From NCBI RefSeq assembly GCF_023015615.1, contig NZ_JALKAJ010000002.1:1068501-1132500 (forward strand): a stretch of DNA of 64,000 bases, given 5' to 3'. This stretch comes from Qipengyuania sp. S6317L1 (GTDB lineage Bacteria > Pseudomonadota > Alphaproteobacteria > Sphingomonadales > Sphingomonadaceae). The number at the start of each line of letters is the position of its first letter. Position 1 is the stretch's first letter. The notes under the pieces are model-generated. The model did not search any database. It saw only the letters and a list, made by a program, of their open reading frames with translations, and had not been told where the DNA came from. Below are positions 1 through 7,525 of this stretch, one piece after another. The translations under genes and the position numbers were made by a program.

Positions 1-78
1 CCATGCACCGGCCGCGCCAGCTATCTATCTCAGCGCGAGCGATCTGATGCGCGGAAACTGATTGTATTTCCTGCTTCA

Positions 79-609
79 TTAAGCCGCTTCAACGTCCTCG
101 ACATATTCCGGCAGGAAGCTCGGCTGGCGATCTGACCATGCAGGAGCCGTGGCTGCCGCTTCGCTCAAGGATTGCAACAGCACTTTGCGGTGATCGGGGC
201 GGATGATCGGCAGGGCGGCAGCGGCGCAGAAAACGCTCGGGAGATATGGGCGCACCTGGGCACCAAGCAGCCGCTCATACAGAAAGCGGAAGGCGGAAAA
301 GCTCTCAAGCCGCTCTTGCCCCAAGTCAAAGGCAGCAATGCGGATGCACTTGCTAACGAAACGCTCGATCTCGCCAATCGTGCCGTCCTGCGGGACCAGA
401 TTGCGCAAGGCTTTCAAGTCCTGATACGCGACATATTGCCGGCGGATCGCGACATTCTCGTCCTCGCTGCGCCCCCAGAGCCGGAACGCGTCACAGCGTG
501 AAAGACCAATATCGAGACTGCGCTTGATATAGCGCTGTTCGCCAGCTGTGAAACTGGCAAATTCGCGCATTTCGCCGATGGTCAAAGTGGCTGTGCTGGC
601 AAGTGTCAT
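79..609 (-). CDS. hypothetical protein (176 aa)
   Basis: I do not recognise this family. The predicted protein is soluble, 176 residues, mostly helical in composition, with no signal peptide, membrane segment or obvious catalytic motif. The middle is rich in charged and aromatic residues and the tail is acidic. The start at 609 is supported by an AGGAG ribosome-binding site about 7 bases upstream. It lies downstream of thiSG on the same strand, separated by 114 bases, so it could be co-transcribed or have its own promoter. The 78 bases to its left, up to the window edge, hold nothing I can support. Confidence 0.6.
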   Translation of the reverse strand: MTLASTATLTIGEMREFASFTAGEQRYIKRSLDIGLSRCDAFRLWGRSEDENVAIRRQYVAYQDLKALRNLVPQDGTIGEIERFVSKCIRIAAFDLGQERLESFSAFRFLYERLLGAQVRPYLPSVFCAAAALPIIRPDHRKVLLQSLSEAAATAPAWSDRQPSFLPEYVEDVEAA

Positions 610-723
610 ATGTCGTCTCCTGACTTCAAGAGACGGGTGTGCCCAACTATGGTTAATACGTAGTAACCAGAGCGAGGAATTTACAATTCGCTCACCAAAT
701 TGCGCGTGAGATCAGGGGAGCGC

Positions 724-1716
724 CTAGATGAGCCCGGCAAGTGGGCTTGAGGGATCAGCATATTTGCGCCGTCCCATGCGGCCCGCAAGATACGCCTCGC
801 GCCCTCCTTCAACGGCAAGCCTCATCGCGCGGGCCATGCGAATGGGGTCTTTGGCCTCGGCAATGGCGGTGTTCATCAAAATGCCGTCGCAGCCAAGCTC
901 CATACCGACCGCCGCATCCGAGGCGGTGCCAACGCCTGCATCGACCAGAACGGGGACCGAGGCGCCTTCGACGATCAGGCGGATCGTCACCTGATTCTGG
1001 ATACCAAGCCCTGAACCAATCGGCGCGCCCAAGGGCATGATCGCAACAGCGCCTGCGTCTTCCAATTGCTTGGCGGCAATGGGATCATCGACGCAGTAAA
1101 CCATCGGCTTGAACCCTTCCTTGGCGAGCACTTCGGTCGCCTCAAGGGTTTCTTTCATATTGGGATAGAGCGTGCGCGCTTCGCCGAGCACTTCGAGCTT
1201 CACAAGGTCCCAGCCCCCTGCCTCGCGTGCCAGACGCAGGGTGCGGATGGCATCATCGGCGTTGAAACATCCCGCGGTGTTGGGGAGATAGGTGACCTTC
1301 TTGGGGTCGATGAAATCGGTGAGCATGGGCGCTTTGGGGTCGGTGACGTTCACGCGGCGCACCGCCACAGTGACGATTTCTGCTCCGCTTGCCTCGACAG
1401 CGGCGGCGTTCTGCTCGAAGTCCTTATACTTGCCCGTCCCAACAATCAGGCGCGAGGTGAAGGTGTGGCCGGCAACTTCCCATGTATCCGCCGCGAGAGG
1501 TTCATGATCGCCACCACCGACAAAATGCACGATTTCAAGCGTGTCACCGTCGGCAAGCGGCGCCTCTTCCAGCGTCGAGCGGGGCACGATCTCGCGGTTG
1601 CGCTCGACCGCGACCTTTTCCGGGGCCAGATCAAGTTCGCGCACCAGCGCAGCGATGGTGGTGGCTGAGGTCTGGCGCGGTTCGCCGTTCAAGGTAATGG
1701 AGATCGTGTTGGTCAT
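724..1716 (-). CDS. thiG: ThiS-ThiG fusion: sulfur carrier protein / thiazole synthase
   Basis: The protein builds the thiazole phosphate half of thiamine from deoxyxylulose phosphate, dehydroglycine and sulfur. Residues 1-69 form a ThiS ubiquitin-like carrier ending in Gly-Gly-Gly (67-69). Residues about 75-330 form the ThiG TIM barrel, with the Schiff-base lysine in DLVKLEVLG (about K173) and the glycine-rich phosphate site in GAPIGSGLG. The fused length (330) equals ThiS (about 66) plus ThiG (about 256). In separate ThiS the C-terminal glycine is thiocarboxylated; here that tail is internal, so proteolytic release or another sulfur route must apply (inference). No TPP riboswitch is visible in the 130 bases before the start. 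Confidence 0.95.
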   Translation of the reverse strand: MTNTISITLNGEPRQTSATTIAALVRELDLAPEKVAVERNREIVPRSTLEEAPLADGDTLEIVHFVGGGDHEPLAADTWEVAGHTFTSRLIVGTGKYKDFEQNAAAVEASGAEIVTVAVRRVNVTDPKAPMLTDFIDPKKVTYLPNTAGCFNADDAIRTLRLAREAGGWDLVKLEVLGEARTLYPNMKETLEATEVLAKEGFKPMVYCVDDPIAAKQLEDAGAVAIMPLGAPIGSGLGIQNQVTIRLIVEGASVPVLVDAGVGTASDAAVGMELGCDGILMNTAIAEAKDPIRMARAMRLAVEGGREAYLAGRMGRRKYADPSSPLAGLI

Positions 1717-1846
1717 GCGCTTTCAAATAGAGGGCTCACACACCTGCGCAAGTGCCCCTTTATAGGAGCTTGCACCAGACGCGCTGCTTCATTTCCGCAA
1801 ATGCACTTGCTTGTCGGGCATCTCGCGCACATCTACACCCGCAATT

Positions 1847-2896
1847 ATGGCCAGCACCGCTCCATTGAACGCCTCCGATGCAGCTTCCGGCACCACCGTG
1901 CGCCCGCTTGCCCTTGCCCTTGCCCGTTGGCTGGAGGCGGTGGCAGCACTGGTCGTGCTCATCGTGCTGGTTGGCGGGATCACGCGGCTCACCGAAAGCG
2001 GGCTGTCGATCACCCACTGGAGCGTGGTCACCGGTATCCTCCCCCCGCTTACCGATGCGGCGTGGCAGGCCGAATATGCGCTCTATCAGCAAACAGGCGA
2101 ATACAGGTTAGAAAGCGGGCCAGCGGGAATGGATCTGGCCAAGTTCAAGTTCATCTATTTCTGGGAGTGGTTCCACCGCATCCTAGGCCGGGTGATCGGG
2201 CTCGCGTTCCTGTTGCCGATGGTGTGGTTCTGGGTGCGCGGGACCATTGTGCAAGGCTACAAGCCGCGCCTCCTCGCCATGTTCGCGCTGATCTGCGGGC
2301 AAGGGGCGCTTGGCTGGTATATGGTCAATTCGGGCGTTGGCACTGACCTTACCGATGTCAGCCACTATCGCCTTTCAGCACACCTGCTCACCGCGCTTTT
2401 CCTCCTCGCGGGGCTCGTGTGGACTGCGCGCGACTTACGCAGCGGGACAGTAGCTAAGCTGACGATGCCTTCCGCGATCATTGCAGGCGTACTCTTCATC
2501 CAGCTGCTGCTTGGCGCTTGGGTGGCGGGGCTTAACGCCGGGCACGCCGCCTATGACTGGCCGCTGATGAACGGGAAGCTGATCCCCACATTCGACCTCT
2601 CGAACGGTGTCATCGCGACGCTCACCAATGACCCCTATCTGCTCCACTGGCTCCACCGCTGGTGGGCGTGGGTCGCCGTGATCGCGCTGGTCGTGCTCGG
2701 AAGACGCGTGCGCAAGACCGACCGGGCGGCTTCGATCGCGGTGCACAGTGCCTTTGGCGTCATGGTCATCCTTGGCATCACCACCGTGCTGACCGAGGTG
2801 GAACTCTGGGTTGCAGCTGCACACCAATTGACCGGAGCGCTTCTCGTGGCCTCGGTCGCTTGGGCGATGCATTCGGACGGCAAGGCATCGGCATGA
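1847..2896 (+). CDS. ctaA: heme A synthase (COX15/CtaA family)
   Basis: An integral membrane monooxygenase that oxidises the C8 methyl of heme O to a formyl, giving heme A for aa3-type cytochrome oxidase. About eight hydrophobic helices are visible. The family histidines occur in the ITHWSVVTG, WFHRILGR, HLLTALF and LHWLHRWWA segments. The alphaproteobacterial/mitochondrial (type 2) form is about 350 aa, matching 349 here. I chose the ATG at 1847 over an in-frame TTG at 1811 because the helix-rich conserved part begins soon after it. Its stop overlaps the cutA start by four bases (ATGA), so the two are translationally coupled. It is divergent from thiSG. Confidence 0.93.
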   Translation: MASTAPLNASDAASGTTVRPLALALARWLEAVAALVVLIVLVGGITRLTESGLSITHWSVVTGILPPLTDAAWQAEYALYQQTGEYRLESGPAGMDLAKFKFIYFWEWFHRILGRVIGLAFLLPMVWFWVRGTIVQGYKPRLLAMFALICGQGALGWYMVNSGVGTDLTDVSHYRLSAHLLTALFLLAGLVWTARDLRSGTVAKLTMPSAIIAGVLFIQLLLGAWVAGLNAGHAAYDWPLMNGKLIPTFDLSNGVIATLTNDPYLLHWLHRWWAWVAVIALVVLGRRVRKTDRAASIAVHSAFGVMVILGITTVLTEVELWVAAAHQLTGALLVASVAWAMHSDGKASA

Positions 2897-3210
2897 CCAA
2901 GGGAGCGCTTGTCTGGTGCCCCTTCCCCGATGCTGACACTGCGCGGGCAATCGCGGGCACTCTGCTGGACGAGAAGCTTATCGCCTGCGCCAACATCATG
3001 CCCACGATCGAATCGGTATTCACTTGGAAAGATGTCGTCTCGAGCGAGACCGAATGCGGCGTCCTGTTCAAGACCACCGGCGATAAGCTGGACGCTCTCA
3101 CCGCGCGCCTTGCCCAGCTTCACCCCTATGAAACACCGGCCATCATGGGCTGGTTAGTTGATAAAACACCTCCGCGGACGCTTGCGTGGCTTAACGAGAC
3201 GTTGAACTAG
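2893..3210 (+). CDS. cutA: CutA family divalent-cation tolerance protein
   Basis: A 105-residue CutA protein, a small trimeric ferredoxin-like fold named for copper tolerance, whose biochemical role is still uncertain. Family signatures are visible: the N-terminal P-d-x-x-x-A segment, LIACANIMP, SVFTWKD, FKTTGDKLDAL and the HPYETPAI motif. The length is normal for bacterial CutA. It starts inside the ctaA stop (ATGA), so translation is coupled to heme A synthase. That may reflect a link to copper handling for cytochrome oxidase, but this is inference from position only. Confidence 0.92.
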   Translation: MTKGALVWCPFPDADTARAIAGTLLDEKLIACANIMPTIESVFTWKDVVSSETECGVLFKTTGDKLDALTARLAQLHPYETPAIMGWLVDKTPPRTLAWLNETLN

Positions 3211-3402
3211 CCCAAGACCCCTTCGGCGCCCGTGTGGTATTATTTTACCACCTCGCAAAGCCGCAGATTTGCTTGACTTTGAGAGCCCGAAGCGACAAAT
3301 GCGCCCCACTCTGACGGGCGTTGAAACCCGTTCACACCCGTGATTCGCAACCAATTGCGGGCCACAAACCAGTTACACCCTTGATTTAAGGATGCATCAG
3401 CC
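3211..3402 (+). promoter_or_regulatory. promoter and leader region of rplM-rpsI
   Basis: 192 non-coding bases between cutA and rplM. Two small inverted repeats are visible: GTGGTA/TACCAC around an AT-rich loop (3234-3251) and ACGGG/CCCGT (3314-3331). A purine-rich AAGGA lies about 12 bases before the rplM ATG. I cannot place -35/-10 boxes with confidence. The second hairpin could belong to an autoregulated ribosomal-protein leader, but this is speculative. Confidence 0.35.
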
Positions 3403-3882
3403 ATGAAGGCTATCAGCAAACAGACCGCGTCGGTAAAACCGGCAGAGGTCGAAAAGAAATGGCACCTTATCGACGCCGAAGGTCTGGTCCCAGGCCGCGT
3501 TGCTTCGATCATCGCCAATATCCTGCGCGGCAAGCACAAGCCAAGCTATACCCCGCACGTCGACTGCGGCGATCACGTGATCGTCATCAATGCCGACAAG
3601 GTGCGCTTCACCGGTCGCAAGAACACCGACAAGGTTTACTACAAGCACACCGGCCACCCCGGCGGCATCAAGGAAACCACGCCTGAGAAAATCCTCGAAG
3701 GCCGTTTTCCCGAGCGCGTGCTTGAAAAAGCCGTTGAGCGCATGATCCCGCGCGGCCCACTTGGCCGTGCGCAGATGAAGGCGCTTCACCTCTACGCCGG
3801 CACCGAGCACCCCCACGATGGCCAAAAGCCGGAAGTGCTCGACGTTGCTGCAATGAACCGTAAGAACAAGGTGTCTGCATAA
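3403..3882 (+). CDS. rplM: 50S ribosomal protein L13
   Basis: Large-subunit ribosomal protein uL13, an early assembly protein of the 50S subunit. The sequence shows the family core [15 protein letters not shown]-like [10 protein letters not shown], the [16 protein letters not shown] segment and the terminal [14 protein letters not shown]. At 159 aa it has the usual alphaproteobacterial length, slightly longer than the E. coli protein. The stop TAA shares its last base with the rpsI ATG (TAATG), the classic rplM-rpsI arrangement, which favours translational coupling and equal expression. Confidence 0.98.
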   Translation: MKAISKQTASVKPAEVEKKWHLIDAEGLVPGRVASIIANILRGKHKPSYTPHVDCGDHVIVINADKVRFTGRKNTDKVYYKHTGHPGGIKETTPEKILEGRFPERVLEKAVERMIPRGPLGRAQMKALHLYAGTEHPHDGQKPEVLDVAAMNRKNKVSA

Positions 3883-4400
3883 TGGCTGATGAAAACAACA
3901 CCGTCTCCGATCTCGCAGATCTGAAAGACATCGCTGCTGATGCGCCTGCTGCTGACGCTGCTGAAATCGCACAGAACCCGGCCGTTCCCCTGCGTGAGCA
4001 AGAGCTTGACGCACAAGGCCGCGCCTATGCAACCGGCCGTCGTAAGGACGCAGCTGCGCGTGTCTGGCTCAAGCCCGGCACCGGCAAGGTCACCGTCAAT
4101 GGTCGCGACCAGGAAGTGTATTTTGCACGTCCAACCCTGCGCCTCATCATCAACCAGCCTTTCGCCATCACCGAGCGTGAAGGCCAGTATGATGTCATCG
4201 CAACCGTCAAGGGCGGCGGCCTTTCGGGTCAGGCCGGCGCGGTCAAGCACGGCATCAGCCAGGCTCTTGCCAAGTACGAGCCCGAGCTTCGCGCGACAGT
4301 GAAAGCCGCCGGCTTCCTCACCCGCGACAGCCGTGTGGTCGAACGTAAGAAATACGGCCGCGCGAAAGCCCGTCGTAGCTTCCAGTTCTCGAAACGTTAA
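3882..4400 (+). CDS. rpsI: 30S ribosomal protein S9
   Basis: Small-subunit ribosomal protein uS9, whose C-terminal tail reaches the P-site tRNA. The conserved body starts near residue 48 ([18 protein letters not shown]) and ends with the invariant basic tail RRSFQFSKR. About 45 residues at the N-terminus are an Ala/Asp-rich acidic extension not present in E. coli S9; such extensions are common in alphaproteobacteria. It is the second gene of the rplM operon and is followed by a strong terminator. Confidence 0.97.
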   Translation: MADENNTVSDLADLKDIAADAPAADAAEIAQNPAVPLREQELDAQGRAYATGRRKDAAARVWLKPGTGKVTVNGRDQEVYFARPTLRLIINQPFAITEREGQYDVIATVKGGGLSGQAGAVKHGISQALAKYEPELRATVKAAGFLTRDSRVVERKKYGRAKARRSFQFSKR

Positions 4401-4444
4401 GTTTCATACCTACAATGGGTGTCTTTTGGCACCTGCCAGCAAAG

Positions 4445-4474
4445 AGGCGGCTCCCAATCGGGGCCGCCTTTTTT
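4445..4474 (+). terminator. intrinsic terminator after rpsI
   Basis: A GC-rich hairpin (AGGCGGCTCCC, loop AATC, GGGGCCGCCT) is followed directly by a run of six T, about 45 bases after the rpsI stop. This is a textbook Rho-independent terminator for the ribosomal protein operon. It also separates that operon from the downstream kinase gene. Confidence 0.9.
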
Positions 4475-4531
4475 GTGTGTGCGTCTTTGACATGATGACA
4501 TCTGATTGTCCGTTATCTATTTGTGGATCCC

Positions 4532-5509
4532 ATGCCTGACCTCAAACCATTCGAGCAACAAAGCGCCGAACACCTCCGGCTTGTGCTTGAGTTCAGCCAG
4601 ATAGGTATCTGGGACCTCGATCTCAGGTCCGGGCAGGCCGTCAGGAACGCAACGCACGATCGCATCTTCGGTTACGACGAACCGCTGCCCGAATGGCGTT
4701 ACGACCAGTTTCTGACCCATGTCGTCGATGGCGACAGGGAACGGGTCGATGAACTTCAGAAAAACGCCATCGAAGAAGGACGCGAATGGTCGTTCGAATG
4801 TCAGATAAGGACAAACGCGGGCCAGTTTCGCTGGATCAAGGCGGTGGGTCGGCCTCTCAAAGACGATCAGGGTGAAATCATCCGGCTCATCGGCCAGGTC
4901 ATCGATATAACCGACTCAAGGCAGAACGAAGCCAGGCTTCAACTGATAACCGACGAACTCAACCACAGGGTTCGCAATTTGCTGTCCGTGATCAAGGCAA
5001 TCATCAAAATGACGGCGCGCAGGGCAAAGGATGTGCAGGGATTTTCCCGCGCATTGGAAGGCCGGGTCGGAGCCTTGGCCAGAGCCCACAACCTCTTGGT
5101 GGGCAATTCACCTGCCTCGATGACGCCAAGCGCCATCCTCCGTGCAGAACTCTCCGCCTTCGAGGACACCGATAAGCGGGTTCAAATATCAATAAATGAC
5201 GAGGCCGCGCTCTCGACCCCGGCCAGTCAGGGCCTTGCGCTGGTCTTCCATGAGTTGCTGACCAATTCGATCAAATACGGCGCGCTTTCCATTGATTCCG
5301 GCAAGGTCAGTGTCTCTATCGATCGCGTCGATGACACCATCGCTATCGTCTGGACAGAACGCGACGGGCCAACCGTTGGCGAGGACAGAGGGAATGGTTT
5401 TGGAACGCAGTTGATTGCAAGAGCCCTCGCATCGGAAGGCACAACGCAGCAGATGTTCTTACCCGAAGGGCTCGAATGCCGCATCACTCTGGCGGTTGAT
5501 CAGGTCTGA
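4532..5509 (+). CDS. PAS-domain HWE-family sensor histidine kinase
   Basis: Residues about 12-135 form a PAS fold of the PAS_3 type (RIFGYDE, FLTHVVDGDRERV, GQFRWIKAVGRPLKDD), followed by a short linker. An HWE/HisKA_2 kinase core follows, with the phospho-acceptor in ELNHRVRNLLSVI and an ATPase part with HELLTNSIKYGAL, the WTERDGP motif and a G-box GNGFGTQLI. There are no membrane segments, so it is probably a cytosolic sensor. The ATG at 4532 is preferred; a GTG nine bases upstream is in frame. No response regulator is adjacent, so it is an orphan. HWE kinases often feed PhyR-type or light/stress circuits in alphaproteobacteria (family knowledge, not shown here). Confidence 0.9.
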   Translation: MPDLKPFEQQSAEHLRLVLEFSQIGIWDLDLRSGQAVRNATHDRIFGYDEPLPEWRYDQFLTHVVDGDRERVDELQKNAIEEGREWSFECQIRTNAGQFRWIKAVGRPLKDDQGEIIRLIGQVIDITDSRQNEARLQLITDELNHRVRNLLSVIKAIIKMTARRAKDVQGFSRALEGRVGALARAHNLLVGNSPASMTPSAILRAELSAFEDTDKRVQISINDEAALSTPASQGLALVFHELLTNSIKYGALSIDSGKVSVSIDRVDDTIAIVWTERDGPTVGEDRGNGFGTQLIARALASEGTTQQMFLPEGLECRITLAVDQV

Positions 5510-5525
5510 AATCGGGGCAACAGCG

Positions 5526-7109
5526 TCAAGCGGGCTCGTTTGCCTCAAGGCTTTCGGCAATGCCCGGCACAATGATACTGCGCTCACCGCCGAATTCTTC
5601 CCGCACCACGATCAGGCCCTGCCGCTCCAGATGATCGAGCAGGCGCCGCACCCGGCTGGGCGATGAACTGCCATAGAGCAGCGCCAGTTGGTCTTCGCCC
5701 GGCATGGCTTCGCCAAGAGCCGCTGCGACAACCATCGCAAGATAAGGGGCAAGAACATCTTCATCGACGCCGGTGCTTCTCTCCTGTGCGACTGCTTTGG
5801 CAGTGTCATCGAGCCTGTAGAAACCCGCTATCTCGAATGCGAACATTCGGCGGAAACGGGTAAGGTCGACATGCGCGCTGGCCACGCCTTTCTGGCGGCA
5901 GAGGACAGCGAAATCCCGGAACAGCGATGTGGCAGACCGGAAAGTTGCACCGTCCTCGCGCGCGAGTTGACGCACGACACCTTCGACATCGGCGGGTGAG
6001 GGGTCAGGTGCGTCGGGGTCGGTCGCAGCCGTTTGCGGCGAAACAGACGGCTCTGGCACAGATGTCTCTTCGTCTCCTGACACTTCGCCATCACCATCGC
6101 AAAAGTCCGGTTCGACCGCATCCGAACGATCAAGAGCCTTGGCCGCACCGGGCGCTGCGAAGGACTTTGGAGCAGCCGTCAAGGCGCGCTCAAGCTCGGC
6201 AGCGGGCCGGGGCCGGGCACCGGGGCGCGGCGCAATCTGCTCGACCAACGCTTCGCTGAGGCCGTCATTCAACAGCGCCTCCATCTCTTCGCCGGGCGCA
6301 TCGGGCAGCGGCATAAGCGCCCCTGCGGAAACCTTGCCGCCGGTTCGGACCGATCCGACATTTACAGCAACCGGCCTGCGGCTGACCGCAGGGCCCAGCC
6401 CCAGAAACTGCCCTCTTTGCAAATCGCGGATCTTTTCGGCCTGGCGACGGTCCATGCCAAGCAGATCGGCGGCACGCTGCATATCAATATCGAGGAAGGT
6501 GCGCCCCATCAGGAAGTTCGAGGCCTCGGCAGCGACATTCTTTGCCAGCTTTGCAAGCCGCTGTGTCGCGACAATCCCGGCAAGGCCGCGTTTGCGCCCA
6601 CGGCACATCAGGTTCGTCATCGCAGACAAGGTCATGCGGCGTGTGTCATCCGCCATTTCGCCCGCCGCCGCAGGGGCAAACATCTGCGCCTCATCCACCA
6701 CGACGAGCGCGGGAAACCAGTATTCGCGCGGAGCATCGAACAGCGCCGTCAGGAACATCGCGGCGCAGCGTATCTGCTGCTCGACTTCGAGCTCGTCCAG
6801 CGCCAGCACAACCGATGCCCGGTGCTGCCGGACCCTTAAGCCAAGCGCCTTGATCTCTCCTTGCGAATAGGCCGCGCCATCAATCACCACATGGCCGAAA
6901 TGATCGGCGAGCGAGACGAAATCGCCTTCCGGATCAATGATAACCTGCTGGACGGCGCCCGCGCACTCTTCAAGCAGGCGGCGCAAGAGGTGCGATTTTC
7001 CCGACCCCGAATTGCCCTGCACCAGCAAGCGCGTCGCAACCAGCTCTTCGAGATCGAAATCGATACTCTGTCCGCCGGGACCCTGGCCTATGTTGATGTT
7101 GACGCTCAC
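5526..7109 (-). CDS. HerA/FtsK-type ATP-binding protein with C-terminal winged-helix region
   Basis: Residues about 25-245 form a P-loop ATPase of the HerA/DUF87 kind: Walker A GNSGSGKSH (about 33-41), Walker B LVVVDEAQMF, and a sensor-like GIVATQRLAKL. The middle (about 265-400) is low-complexity, rich in Ala, Pro and Asp. The last 120 residues look like a winged-helix DNA-binding module (SSSPSRVRRLLDHLERQGLIVVREE). No nuclease partner (NurA or similar) is beside it. It is convergent with the HWE kinase, with 16 bases between stops. A role in DNA translocation or resection is inference; the true substrate is unknown. Confidence 0.75.
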   Translation of the reverse strand: MSVNINIGQGPGGQSIDFDLEELVATRLLVQGNSGSGKSHLLRRLLEECAGAVQQVIIDPEGDFVSLADHFGHVVIDGAAYSQGEIKALGLRVRQHRASVVLALDELEVEQQIRCAAMFLTALFDAPREYWFPALVVVDEAQMFAPAAAGEMADDTRRMTLSAMTNLMCRGRKRGLAGIVATQRLAKLAKNVAAEASNFLMGRTFLDIDMQRAADLLGMDRRQAEKIRDLQRGQFLGLGPAVSRRPVAVNVGSVRTGGKVSAGALMPLPDAPGEEMEALLNDGLSEALVEQIAPRPGARPRPAAELERALTAAPKSFAAPGAAKALDRSDAVEPDFCDGDGEVSGDEETSVPEPSVSPQTAATDPDAPDPSPADVEGVVRQLAREDGATFRSATSLFRDFAVLCRQKGVASAHVDLTRFRRMFAFEIAGFYRLDDTAKAVAQERSTGVDEDVLAPYLAMVVAAALGEAMPGEDQLALLYGSSSPSRVRRLLDHLERQGLIVVREEFGGERSIIVPGIAESLEANEPA

Positions 7110-7201
7110 CGGTCGAGCCTAGGCGCGCGAGGCCTTTGCGCAAAGGCGACACGGGCGACTTTTCCAGCGATTCATGGCGCGGGATATCCGTCCGGTGCCA
7201 C

Positions 7202-7399
7202 TTACCGCTGGAGCAGCATGATCCCCCAAGCAAGCCCGCTGCCGCAGATGAAGACCGGCCACGACCAGAAGAAGCGAAAGCCCTCATAGCTTATCGCGTA
7301 GATCGCGAGGCTGCCCCCGCTTGTTCCTTGTGAGCCGATCACCAGCGCAACACAGCCGGTCAGAAGGGCGCTGAGGCCCATTGCCTTCAACAATTCCAT
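7202..7399 (-). CDS. small membrane protein (65 aa)
   Basis: A 65-residue hydrophobic protein with two probable membrane helices, roughly residues 3-22 (after MELLKAMG) and 37-60 (FFWSWPVFICGSGLAWGIML). I chose the ATG at 7399 because a GGAG sequence sits 7-10 bases before it; an upstream in-frame start at 7438 would add 13 unlikely residues. No family is recognised. It lies between the GGDEF gene and the HerA-like gene on the same strand. Confidence 0.55.
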   Translation of the reverse strand: MELLKAMGLSALLTGCVALVIGSQGTSGGSLAIYAISYEGFRFFWSWPVFICGSGLAWGIMLLQR

Positions 7400-7525
7400 C
7401 GCTCGCACTCCATCACAAATGCACCAATCATCTCGCACACGGTCCCGCCATTATCGGTAGGGAGGCGTTAAGTACGAACGTCCAAGAAAGGTTAAATTCA
7501 GGAGGGCTGAGGTTACCAGACGGGG

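Noticed and set aside
1717..1846. TPP riboswitch before thiSG
   Set aside because: No CTGAGA / thi-box conserved elements are present in the short divergent gap.
5526..7109. antiphage defence gene (HerA-type ATPase systems)
   Set aside because: No nuclease, Sir2 or other defence partner is adjacent and the neighbours are housekeeping or signalling genes.
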